From Lasioglossum baleicum (Eukaryota > Arthropoda > Insecta > Hymenoptera > Halictidae): 64,000 nt of DNA. The position numbers and the translations under genes were made by a program. Below the pieces are notes generated by a model. That model made no database searches. It saw only the letters and a list, made by a program, of their open reading frames with translations, and had not been told where the DNA came from. Positions 1 to 10,258 of the stretch are shown one piece after another. The first letter of the stretch is position 1. Each line of letters starts with the position of its first letter. Location of the stretch: positions 1 to 64,000 of the forward strand of contig NW_027469609.1 in the NCBI RefSeq assembly GCF_051020765.1. Reading direction: 5' to 3'.

Positions 1-682
1 GTCATGCGTTATGCGTTATGCGTTATTCGTTAAGCGTTATGCTTTATGCGTTATGCGTTATTCGTTATGCGTTATGCGTTATGCGTTATGCGTTATGCGT
101 TATGCGTTATGCGTTATGCGATATGCGTTATGCGTTATGCGTTATGCGTTATGCGTTATGCGTTACGCGTTATGCGTTATGCGTTATGCGTTATGCGTTA
201 TGCGTTATGCGTTATGCGTTATGCGTTATGCGTTATGCGTTATTCGTTATGCGTTATGCGTTATGCGTTATGCGTTATGCGTTATGCGATGTGCGTTATG
301 CGTTATGCGTTATGCGTTATGCGTTATGCGTTATGCGTTATGCGTTATGCGTTATGCGTTATGCGTTATGCGTTATGCGTTATGCGTTAAGCATTATGAC
401 TTTTTCATTGAGCGTTATGCGTTATGACTTTTCCATTGAGCGTTATGCGTTATTCGTTATGGGTTATGCGTTATGCGTTATGGGTTATGCGTTATGCGTT
501 ATGCGTTATGCGTTATGCGTTATGCGTTATGCATTATGCGTTATGCGTTATCCGTTATGCGTTATGCGTTATGCGTTATGCGTTATGCGTTATGCGATAT
601 GCGTCATGCGTTAAGCGTTATGCGTTATGCATTATGCGTTATCCGTTATGCGTTATGCGTTATGCGTTATGCGTAATGCGTT
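1..682 (+). repeat. First T-delimited block (left edge cut inside a T cassette)
   Basis: The first three bases, GTC, are the end of an ATGTGTC unit, so the window opens inside a T cassette whose ATGAGTA would begin 11 bases upstream. The block continues with K units (ATTCGTT at 25, AAGCGTT at 32, ATGCTTT at 39), an E pair at 284-297, an A cassette at 389-486 and a T approach from 592. It matches the start of the block at 1607 in variant order. Confidence 0.85.
389..486 (+). repeat. A cassette, reference copy (paired divergent 21-bp triplets)
   Basis: Fourteen units long. It opens with AAGCATT, then a three-unit divergent triplet starting ATGACTT at 396, one consensus unit, and a second triplet starting ATGACTT at 424. 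ATTCGTT (452), ATGGGTT (459) and ATGGGTT (480) follow. The triplets differ at one base: the middle unit is TTTCATT in the first and TTCCATT in the second. Each is exactly 21 bp, so the 7-bp register is unbroken. The second triplet starts at 53 places: 424, 1327, 1999, 2349, 3091, 3420, 4617, 5296, 6801, 7473, 8474, 9566, 9804, 9930, 10196, 11190, 12856, 13542, 14522, 15691, 15929, 16055, 16328, 17315, 21578, 22817, 25246, 26891, 28550, 29320, 29705, 30762, 32449, 33219, 33604, 35347, 37713, 40527, 41318, 41703, 44097, 45735, 46169, 47492, 47877, 50215, 51832, 52266, 53519, 54289, 55584, 57376 and 58216. None lies after 58216. Confidence 0.92.
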
Positions 683-696
683 ATGAGTAATGTGTC
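592..696 (+). repeat. T cassette, reference copy (block delimiter)
   Basis: About 15 units long: ATGCGAT (592), ATGCGTC (599), AAGCGTT, ATGCATT, ATCCGTT, ATGCGTA, then ATGAGTA (683) and ATGTGTC (690), separated by consensus units. ATGAGTA starts at 62 places: 683, 1607, 3679, 4862, 5548, 5947, 6199, 7046, 7718, 8740, 10441, 11456, 12303, 13101, 13787, 14788, 16573, 17581, 18820, 19576, 19828, 20710, 21816, 23076, 23769, 24301, 24553, 25484, 27150, 28053, 28788, 29579, 31021, 31945, 32687, 33478, 33863, 34346, 35606, 36250, 36796, 37048, 37951, 38896, 39106, 40023, 40765, 41577, 41962, 43096, 45259, 46428, 47751, 48136, 49200, 51363, 52525, 53778, 54541, 55843, 56893 and 58454. All spacings are multiples of 7. 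The 4862 copy has ATGTGTT in place of ATGTGTC. Confidence 0.93.
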
Positions 697-1606
697 ATGC
701 GTTATGCGTTATGCGTTATGCGTTATGCGTTATGCGTTATGCGTTATGCGTTATGCGTTATGCGTTATGCGTTATGCGTTATGCGTTATGCGTTATGCGT
801 TATGCGTTATGCGTTATGCGTTATGCGTTATGCGTTATGCGTTATGCGTTATGCGTTATGCGTTATGCGTTATGCGTTATGCGTTATGCGTTATGCGTTA
901 TGCGTTATGCGTTATGCGTTATGCGTTATGCGTTATGCGTTATGCGTTATGCGTTATGCGTTATGCGTTATGCGTTATGCGTTATGCGTTATGCGTTATT
1001 CGTTATGCGTTATGCGTTATGCGTTATGCGTTATGCGTTATGCGTTATGCGTTATGCGTTATGCGTTATGCGTTATGCGTTATGCGTTATGCGTTATGCG
1101 TTATGCGTTATGCGTTATGCGTTATGCGTTATGCGTTATGCGTTATGCGTTATGACTTTTTCATTGAGCGTTATGCGTTATGCGTAATGCGTTATGCATT
1201 ATGCGTTATGCGTTATGCGTTATGCGTTATGCGTTATGCGTTATGCGTTATGCGCTATGGGTTATGCGTTATGCGTTATGCGTTAAGCATTAAGCATTAT
1301 GACTTTTTCATTGAGCGTTATGCGTTATGACTTTTCCATTGAGCGTTATGCGTTATTCGTTATGGGTTATGCGTTATGCGTTATGGGTTATGCGTTATGC
1401 GTTATGCGTTATGCGTTATGCGTTATGCGTTATGCGTTATGCGTTATGCGTTATGCGTTATGCGTTATGCGTTATGCATTATGCGTTATGCGTTATCCGT
1501 TATGCGTTATGCGTTATGCGTTATGCGATATGCGTCATGCGTTAAGCGTTATGCGTTATGCATTATGCGTTATCCGTTATGCGTTATGCGTTATGCGTAA
1601 TGCGTT
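683..1606 (+). repeat. Block with a 43-unit perfect run and a lone divergent triplet
   Basis: After T, units 697-997 are 43 identical copies, ended by ATTCGTT at 998. A second pure run reaches a solitary ATGACTT triplet near 1152, which is followed by ATGCGTA and ATGCATT, an arrangement otherwise seen only just before G cassettes. The block then has ATGCGCT and ATGGGTT near 1251-1264, a doubled AAGCATT, an A cassette whose second triplet starts at 1327, and the T approach. Confidence 0.85.
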
Positions 1607-3678
1607 ATGAGTAATGTGTCATGCGTTATGCGTTATGCGTTATTCGTTAAGCGTTATGCTTTATGCGTTATGCGTTATTCGTTATGCGTTATGCGTTATG
1701 CGTTATGCGTTATGCGTTATGCGTTATGCGTTATGCGATATGCGTTATGCGTTATGCGTTATGCGTTACGCGTTATGCGTTATGCGTTATGCGTTATGCG
1801 TTATGCGTTATGCGTTATGCGTTATGCGTTATTCGTTATGCGTTATGCGTTATGCGTTATTCGTTATGCGTTATGCGATGTGCGTTATGCGTTATGCGTT
1901 ATGCGTTATGCGTTATGCGTTATGCGTTATGCGTTATGCGTTATGCGTTATGCGTTATGCGTTAAGCATTATGACTTTTTCATTGAGCGTTATGCGTTAT
2001 GACTTTTCCATTGAGCGTTATGCGTTATGCGTTATGCGTTATGCGTTATGCGTTATGCGTTATGCGTTATGCGTTATGCGTTATGCGTTATGCGTTATGC
2101 GTTATGCGTTATGCGTTATTCGTTATGCGTTATGCGTTATGCGTTATGCGTTATGCGTTATGCGATGTGCGTTATGCGTTATGCGTTATGCGTTATGCGT
2201 TATGCGTTATGCGTTATGCGTTATGCGTTATGCGTTATGCGTTATGCGTTATGCGTTATGCGTTATGCGTTATGCGTTATGCGTTATGCGTTATGCGTTA
2301 TGCGTTATGCGTTAAGCATTATGACTTTTTCATTGAGCGTTATGCGTTATGACTTTTCCATTGAGCGTTATGCGTTATTCGTTATGGGTTATGCGTTATG
2401 CGTTATGGGTTATGCGTTATGCGTTATGCGTTATGCGTTATGCGTTATGCGTTATGCGTTATGCGTTATGCGTTATGCGTTATGCGTTATGCGTTATGCG
2501 TTATGCGTTATGCGTTATGCGTTATGCGTTATGCGTTATGCGTTATGCGTTATGCGTTATGCGTTATGCGTTATGCGTTATGCGTTATGCGTTATGCGTT
2601 ATGCGTTATGCGTTATGCGTTATGCGTTATGCGTTATGCGTTATGCGTTATGCGTTATGCGTTATGCGTTATGCGTTATGCGTTATGCGTTATGCGTTAT
2701 GCGTTATGCGTTATGCGTTATGCGTTATGCGTTATGCGTTATGCGTTATGCGTTATGCGTTATGCGTTATGCGTTATGCGTTATGCGTTATGCGTTATGC
2801 GTTATGCGTTATGCGTTATGCGTTATGCGTTATGCGTTATGCGTTATGCGTTATGCGTTATGCGTTATGCGTTATGCGTTATGCGTTATGCGTTATGCGT
2901 TATGCGTTATGCGTTATGCGTTATGCGTTATGGGTTATGCGTTATGCGTTATGCGTTATGCGTTATGCGTTATGCGTTATGCGTTATGCGTTATGCGTTA
3001 TGCGTTATGCGTTATGCGTTATGGGTTATGCGTTATGCGTTATGCGTTAAGCATTAAGCATTATGTCTTTTTCATTGAGCGTTATGCGTTATGACTTTTC
3101 CATTGAGCGTTATGCGTTATGCGTTATGCGTTATGCGTTATGCGTTATGCGTTATGCGTTATGCGTTATGCGTTATGCGTTGTGCGTTATGCGTTATGCG
3201 TTATTCGTTATGCGTTATGCGTTATGCGTTATGCGTTATGCGTTATGCGATGTGCGTTATGCGTTATGCGTTATGCGTTATGCGTTATGCGTTATGCGTT
3301 ATGCGTTATGCGTTATGCGTTATGCGTTATGCGTTATGCGTTATGCGTTATGCGTTATGCGTTATGCGTTATGCGTTATGCGTTAAGCATTATGACTTTT
3401 TCATTGAGCGTTATGCGTTATGACTTTTCCATTGAGCGTTATGCGTTATTCGTTATGGGTTATGCGTTATGCGTTATGGGTTATGCGTTATGCGTTATGC
3501 GTTATGCGTTATGCGTTATGCGTTATGCGTTATGCGTTATGCATTATGCGTTATGCGTTATCCGTTATGCGTTATGCGTTATGCGTTATGCGATATGCGT
3601 CATGCGTTAAGCGTTATGCGTTATGCATTATGCGTTATCCGTTATGCGTTATGCGTTATGCGTTATGCGTAATGCGTT
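1607..3678 (+). repeat. Compound block with four A cassettes
   Basis: It begins with K units (ATTCGTT 1642, AAGCGTT, ATGCTTT) and an E pair, then has A cassettes with second triplets at 1999, 2349, 3091 and 3420. Between 2412 and 2929 lie 74 identical units, ended by ATGGGTT at 2930. The first triplet before 3091 carries a private change (ATGTCTT in place of ATGACTT, near 3063). The segments after the 1999 and 3091 cassettes (350 and 329 bp) share the same order (ATTCGTT, then E, then the next A), which indicates an internal duplication. Confidence 0.85.
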
Positions 3679-4861
3679 ATGAGTAATGTGTCATGCGTTA
3701 TGCGTTATGCGTTATTCGTTAAGCGTTATGCTTTATGCGTTATGCGTTATGCGTTATGCGTTATGCGTTATGCGTTATTCGTTATGCGTTATGCGTTATG
3801 CGTTATGCGTTATGCGTTATGCGTTATGCGTTATGCGTTATGCGTTATGCGTTATGCGTTATGCGTTATGCGTTATGCGTTATGCGTTATGCGTTATGCG
3901 TTATGCGTTATGCGTTATGCGTTATGCGTTATGCGTTATGCGTTATGCGTTATGCGTTATGCGTTATGCGTTATGCGTTATGCGTTATGCGTTATGCGTT
4001 ATGCGTTATGCGTTATGCGTTATGCGTTATGCGTTATGCGTTATGCGTTATGCGTTATGCGTTATGCGTTATGCGTTATGCGTTATGCGTTATGCGTTAT
4101 GCGTTATGCGTTATGCGTTATGCGTTATGCGTTATGCGTTATGCGTTATGCGTTATGCGTTATGCGTTATGCGTTATGCGTTATGCGTTATGCGTTATGC
4201 GTTATGCGTTATGCGTTATGCGTTATGCGTTATGCGTTATGCGTTATGCGTTATGCGTTATGCGTTATGCGTTATGCGTTATGCGTTATGCGTTATGCGT
4301 TATGCGTTATGCGTTATGCGTTATGCGTTATGCGTTATGCGTTATGCGTTATGCGTTATGCGTTATGCGTTATGCGTTATGCGTTATGCGTTATGCGTTA
4401 TGCGTTATGCGTTATGCGTTATGCGTTATGCGTTATGCGTTATGCGTTATGCGTTATGCGTTATGCGTTATGCGTTATGCGTTATGGGTTATGCGTTATG
4501 CGTTATGCGTTATGCGTTATGCGTTATGCGTTATGCGTTATGCGTTATGGGTTATGCGTTATGCGTTATGCGTTAAGCATTAAGCATTATGACTTTTTCA
4601 TTGAGCGTTATGCGTTATGACTTTTCCATTGAGCGTTATGCGTTATTCGTTATGGGTTATGCGTTATGCGTTATGGGTTATGCGTTATGCGTTATGCGTT
4701 ATGCGTTATGCGTTATGCGTTATGCGTTATGCGTTATGCGTTATGCGTTATCCGTTATGCGTTATGCGTTATGCGTTATGCGATATGCGTCATGCGTTAA
4801 GCGTTATGCGTTATGCATTATGCGTTATCCGTTATGCGTTATGCGTTATGCGTAATGCGTT
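3679..4861 (+). repeat. Block containing the longest perfect run
   Basis: T is followed by K (ATTCGTT 3714, AAGCGTT 3721, ATGCTTT 3728) and another ATTCGTT at 3777. From 3784 to 4483 there are 100 identical units. ATGGGTT at 4484 ends the run. A second ATGGGTT ten units later, a doubled AAGCATT, an A cassette (second triplet 4617) and the T approach complete the block. The GGG pair plus doubled AAGCATT also precedes the A cassettes at 3091, 6801 and 12856. Confidence 0.88.
3784..4483 (+). repeat. Perfect heptamer run, 100 identical units
   Basis: 700 bp without a single variant, from the unit after ATTCGTT (3777) to the unit before ATGGGTT (4484). It is the longest homogeneous stretch I found. 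Other long runs are 78 units (39351-39896), 76 units (31287-31818), 74 units (27409-27926 and 2412-2929), 72 units (56263-56766) and 60 units (18274-18693). Confidence 0.9.
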
Positions 4862-5547
4862 ATGAGTAATGTGTTATGCGTTATGCGTTATGCGTTATTC
4901 GTTAAGCGTTATGCGTTATTCGTTATGCGTTATGCGTTATGCGTTATGCGTTATGCGTTATGCGTTATGCGTTATGCGATATGCGTTATGCGTTATGCGT
5001 TATGCGTTATGCGTTATGCGTTACGCGTTATGCGTTACGCGTTATGCGTTATGCGTTATGCGTTATGCGTTATGCGTTATGCGTTATGCGTTATTCGTTA
5101 TGCGTTATGCGTTATGCGTTATGCGTTATGCGTTATGCGTTATGCGATGTGCGTTATGCGTTATGCGTTATGCGTTATGCGTTATGCGTTATGCGTTATG
5201 CGTAATGCGTTATGCGTTATGCGTTATGCGTTATGCGTTATGCGTTATGCGTTATGCGTTAAGCATTATGACTTTTTCATTGAGCGTTATGCGTTATGAC
5301 TTTTCCATTGAGCGTTATGCGTTATTCGTTATGGGTTATGCGTTATGCGTTATGGGTTATGCGTTATGCGTTATGCGTTATGCGTTATGCGTTATGCGTT
5401 ATGCATTATGCGCTATGCGTTATCCGTTATGCGTTATGCGTTATGCGTTATGCGTTATGCGTTATGCGATATGCGTCATGCGTTAAGCGTTATGCGTTAT
5501 GCATTATGCGTTATCCGTTATGCGTTATGCGTAATGCGTAATGCGTT
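4862..5547 (+). repeat. Block homologous to 7046-7717 and 13101-13786
   Basis: The order is T, ATTCGTT-AAGCGTT with a second ATTCGTT two units later, ATGCGAT near 4977, two separated ACGCGTT units, ATTCGTT, an E pair, an A cassette (second triplet 5296), ATGCATT-ATGCGCT, and the T approach. The blocks at 7046 (672 bp) and 13101 (686 bp) have the same order. This copy (686 bp) carries two private changes: ATGTGTT in its T cassette and an extra ATGCGTA near 5202. Confidence 0.85.
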
Positions 5548-6198
5548 ATGAGTAATGTGTCATGCGTTATGCGTTATGCGTTATGCGTTATGCGTTATGC
5601 GTTATGCGTTATGCGTTATGCGTTATGCGTTATGCGTTATGCGTTATGCGTTATGCGTTATGCGTTATGCGTTATGCGTTATGCGTTATGCGTTATGCGT
5701 TACGCGTTACGCGTTATGCGTTATGCGTTATGCGTTATGCGTTATGCGTTATGCGTTATGCGTTATGCGTTATGTGTTATGCGTTATGCGTTAAGCGTTA
5801 TACGTTATGCGTTATGCGTTATGCGTTATGTGTTATGCGTTATGCGTTATGTGTTATGCGTTGTGCTTTACGGGTTATGCGATATGCGTTATGCGTTATG
5901 CATTATGCGTTATCCGTTATGCGTTATGCGTAATGCGTAATGCGTTATGAGTAATGTGTCATGCGTTATGCGTTATGCGTTATGCGTTATGCGTTATGCG
6001 TTATGCGTTATGCGTTATGCGTTATGCGTTATGCGTTATGCGTTATGCGTTATGCGTTATGCGTTATGCGTTATGCGTTATGCGTTATGCGTTATGCGTT
6101 ATGCGTTACGCGTTACGCGTTATGCGTTATGCGTTATGCGTTATGCGTTATGCATTATGCGTTATCCGTTATGCGTTATGCGTAATGCGTAATGCGTT
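5548..6198 (+). repeat. Two short blocks with ACGCGTT pairs and a lone C core
   Basis: 5548-5946 has a pure run, two tandem ACGCGTT, AAGCGTT-ATACGTT, and a C core (GTGCTTT at 5863) that leads straight into ATGCATT-ATCCGTT and T, without the divergent triplet that follows most C cores. 5947-6198 (252 bp) repeats the pure run plus ACGCGTT pair, then goes directly to T. Both look like deletion derivatives of the longer C-bearing block at 7718. Confidence 0.8.
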
Positions 6199-7983
6199 AT
6201 GAGTAATGTGTCATGCGTTATGCGTTATGCGTTATGCATTATGCGCTATGCGTTATGCGTTATGCGTTATGCGTTATGCGTTATGCGTTATGCGTTATGC
6301 GTTATGCGTTATGCGTTATGCGTTATGCGTTATGCGTTATGCGTTATGCGTTATGCGTTATGCGTTATGCGTTATGCGTTATGCGTTATGCGTTATGCGT
6401 TATGCGTTATGCGTTATGCGTTATGCGTTATGCGTTATGCGTTATGCGTTATGCGTTATGCGTTATGCGTTATGCGTTATGCGTTATGCGTTATGCGTTA
6501 TGCGTTATGCGTTATGCGTTATGCGTTATGCGTTATGCGTTATGCGTTATGCGTTATGCGTTATGCGTTATGCGTTATGCGTTATGCGTTATGCGTTATG
6601 CGTTATGCGTTATGCGTTATGCGTTATGCGTTATGCGTTATGCGTTATGCGTTATGGGTTATGCGTTATGCGTTATGCGTTATGCGTTATGCGTTATGCG
6701 TTATGCGTTATGCGTTATGCGTTATGCGTTATGGGTTATGCGTTATGCGTTATGCGTTAAGCATTAAGCATTATGACTTTTTCATTGAGCGTTATGCGTT
6801 ATGACTTTTCCATTGAGCGTTATGCGTTATTCGTTATGGGTTATGCGTTATGCGTTATGGGTTATGCGTTATGCGTTATGCGTTATGCGTTATGCGTTAT
6901 GCGTTATGCGTTATGCGTTATGCGTTATGCGTTATCCGTTATGCGTTATGCGTTATGCGTTATGCGATATGCGTCATGCGTTAAGCGTTATGCGTTATGC
7001 ATTATGCGTTATCCGTTATGCGTTATGCGTTATGCGTAATGCGTTATGAGTAATGTGTCATGCGTTATGCGTTATGCGTTATTCGTTAAGCGTTATGCGT
7101 TATTCGTTATGCGTTATGCGTTATGCGTTATGCGTTATGCGTTATGCGTTATGCGATATGCGTTATGCGTTATGCGTTATGCGTTATGCGTTATGCGTTA
7201 CGCGTTATGCGTTACGCGTTATGCGTTATGCGTTATGCGTTATGCGTTATGCGTTATGCGTTATGCGTTATGCGTTATTCGTTATGCGTTATGCGTTATG
7301 CGTTATGCGTTATGCGTTATGCGTTATGCGATGTGCGTTATGCGTTATGCGTTATGCGTTATGCGTTATGCGTTATGCGTTATGCGTTATGCGTTATGCG
7401 TTATGCGTTATGCGTTATGCGTTATGCGTTATGCGTTAAGCATTATGACTTTTTCATTGAGCGTTATGCGTTATGACTTTTCCATTGAGCGTTATGCGTT
7501 ATTCGTTATGGGTTATGCGTTATGCGTTATGGGTTATGCGTTATGCGTTATGCGTTATGCGTTATGCGTTATGCGTTATGCATTATGCGCTATGCGTTAT
7601 CCGTTATGCGTTATGCGTTATGCGTTATGCGTTATGCGATATGCGTCATGCGTTAAGCGTTATGCGTTATGCATTATGCGTTATCCGTTATGCGTTATGC
7701 GTAATGCGTAATGCGTTATGAGTAATGTGTCATGCGTTATGCGTTATGCGTTATGCGTTATGCGTTATGCGTTATGCGTTATGCGTTATGCGTTATGCGT
7801 TATGCGTTATGCGTTATGCGTTATGCGTTATGCGTTATGCGTTATGCGTTATGCGTTACGCGTTACGCGTTATGCGTTATGCGTTATGCGTTATGCGTTA
7901 TGCGTTATGCGTTATGCGTTATGCGTTATGTGTTATGCGTTATGCGTTAAGCGTTATACGTTATGCGTTATGCGTTATGCGTT

Positions 7984-8074
7984 ATGTGTTATGCGTTATG
8001 CGTTATGTGTTATGCGTTGTGCTTTACGGGTTATGCGATATGCGTTATGCGTTATGACTTTTTCATTGCACGTT
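7984..8074 (+). repeat. C cassette, reference copy
   Basis: Thirteen units long: ATGTGTT twice, GTGCTTT (8019), ACGGGTT, ATGCGAT, two consensus units, and one divergent triplet starting ATGACTT at 8054. GTGCTTT starts at 5863, 8019, 10756, 14088, 16888, 18708, 20031, 20465, 21102, 22334, 24049, 24756, 25988, 26387, 27941, 29866, 30272, 31833, 34857, 36544, 37244, 38483, 39911, 42977, 44699, 45147, 45973, 47254, 49088, 50824, 51251, 52070, 53330, 54093, 55388, 56781, 57628, 58741, 61499, 61590, 61982, 62829, 62920 and 63326. Two further copies (43614, 49718) have ATGCTTT instead. AAGCGTT-ATACGTT precedes many copies. The third unit of the triplet is GCACGTT, GAACGTT or GAGCGTT depending on the host block. 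Confidence 0.92.
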
Positions 8075-8900
8075 ATGCGTTATGCGATATGCGTTATGCG
8101 TTATGCGTTATGCGTTATGCGTTATGCGTTATGCGTTATGCGTTATGCGTTATGCGTTATGCGTTATGCGTTATGCGTTATGCGTTATGCGTTATGCGTT
8201 ATGCGTTATGCGTTATGCGTTATGCGTTATGCGTTACGCGTTATGCGTTACGCGTTACGCGTTATGCGTTATGCGTTATGCGTTATGCGTTATGCGTTAT
8301 GCGTTATTCGTTATGCGTTATGCGTTATGCGTTATGCGTTATGCGTTATGCGATGTGCGATGTGCGTTATGCGTTATGCGTTATGCGTTATGCGTTATGC
8401 GTTATGCGTTATGCGTTATGCGTTATGCGTTATGCGTTAAGCATTATGACTTTTTCATTGAGCGTTATGCGTTATGACTTTTCCATTGAGCGTTATGCGT
8501 TATTCGTTATGGGTTATGCGTTATGCGTTATGGGTTATGCGTTATGCGTTATGCGTTATGCGTTAGGCGTTATGCGTTATGCGTTATGCGTTATGCGTTA
8601 TGCGTTATGCGTTATGCGTTATGCGTTATCCGTTATGCGTTATGCGTTATGCGTTATGCGATATGCGTCATGCGTTAAGCGTTATGCGTTATGCATTATG
8701 CGTTATCCGTTATGCGTTATGCGTTATGCGTAATGCGTTATGAGTAATGTGTCATGCGTTATGCGTTATGCGTTATTCGTTAAGCGTTATGCTTTATGCG
8801 TTATGCGTTATGCGTTATGCGTTATGCGTTATGCGTTATGCGTTATGCGTTATGCGTTATGCGTTATGCGTTATGCGTTATGCGTTATCCGTTATGCGTT

Positions 8901-8921
8901 ACGCGTTACGCGTTACGCGTT
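8901..8921 (+). repeat. ACGCGTT mini-array (three units), reference copy
   Basis: Three consecutive ACGCGTT units follow ATCCGTT and one consensus unit. Homologous sites in K-type blocks carry different numbers: 3 at 8901, 4 at 11694, 3 at 14963, 3 at 17826, 4 at 23293, 6 at 27367, 6 at 31245, 3 at 34108, 4 at 35816, 4 at 39323, 2 at 42214 and 2 at 48381. Each unit contains the palindrome ACGCGT and one more CpG than the consensus unit. Confidence 0.9.
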
Positions 8922-9530
8922 ATGCGTTATGCGTTATGCGTTATGCGTTATGCGTTATGCGTTATGCGTTATGCGTTATGCGTTATGCGTTATGCGTTAT
9001 GCGTTATGCGTTATGCGTTATGCGTTATGCGTTATGCGTTATGCGTTATGCGTTATGCGTTATGCGTTATGCGTTATGCGTTATGCGTTATGCGTTATGC
9101 GTTATGCGTTATGCGTTATGCGTTATGCGTTATGCGTTATGCGTTATGCGTTATGCGTTATGCGTTATGCGTTATGCGTTATGCGTTATGCGTTATGCGT
9201 TATGCGTTATGCGTTATGCGTTATGCGTTATGCGTTATGCGTTATGCGTTATGCGTTATGCGTTATGCGTCATGCGTTATGCGTTATGCGTTATGCGTTA
9301 TGCGTTATGCGTTATGCGTTATGCGTTATGCGTTATGCGTTATGCGTTATGCGTTATGCGTTATGCGTTATGCGTTATGCGTTATGCGTTATGCGTTATG
9401 CGTTATGCGTTATGCGTTATGCGTTATGCGTTATGCGTTATGCGTTATGCGTTATGCGTTATGCGTTATGCGTTATGCGTTATGCGTTATGCGTTATGCG
9501 TTATGCGTTATGCGTTATGCGTTATGCGTT

Positions 9531-10258
9531 AAGCATTATGACTTTTTCATTGAGCGTTATGCGTTATGACTTTTCCATTGAGCGTTATGCGTTATTCGTT
9601 ATGGGTTATGCGTTATGCGTTATGGGTTATGCGTTATGCGTTATGCGTTATGCGTTATGCGTTATGCGTTATGCGTTATGCATTATGCGCTATGCGTTAT
9701 CCGTTATGCGTTATGCGTTATGCGTTATGCGTTATGCGTTATGCGTTATGCGTTATGCGTTATGCGTTAAGCATTATGACTTTTTCATTGAGCGTTATGC
9801 GTTATGACTTTTCCATTGAGCGTTATGCGTTATTCGTTATGGGTTATGCGTTATGCGTTATGCGTTATGCGTTATGCGTTATGCGTTATGCGTTAAGCAT
9901 TATGACTTTTTCATTGAGCGTTATGCGTTATGACTTTTCCATTGAGCGTTATGCGTTATTCGTTATGGGTTATGCGTTATGCGTTATGGGTTATGCGTTA
10001 TGCGTTATGCGTTATGCGTTATGCGTTATGCGTTATGCGTTATGCGTTATGCGTTATGCGTTATGCGTTATGCGTTATGCGTTATGCGTTATGCGTTATG
10101 CGTTATGCGTTATGCGTTATGCGTTATGCGTTATGCGTTATGCGTTATGCGTTATGCGTTAAGCATTATGACTTTTTCATTGAGCGTTATGCGTTATGAC
10201 TTTTCCATTGAGCGTTATGCGTTATTCGTTATGGGTTATGCGTTATGCGTTATGGGTT
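9531..10258 (+). repeat. Cluster of four A cassettes
   Basis: A cassettes with second triplets at 9566, 9804, 9930 and 10196 (spacings 238, 126, 266 bp). The same cluster recurs at 15691, 15929, 16055 and 16328 (238, 126, 273 bp). The third member of each cluster is separated from the second by only a few units, which suggests local tandem duplication before the 6.1 kb duplication. Confidence 0.87.

Noticed and set aside
396..444. Promoter-like or transposon-end motifs in the divergent triplets
   Set aside because: The triplets are direct repeats in the array register, without inverted ends, target-site duplications or any attached coding sequence.
8901..8921. Hairpin or cruciform from ACGCGT palindromes
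   Set aside because: The palindrome is only 6 bp and its flanks are not complementary, so no stable stem beyond the core is predicted by eye.
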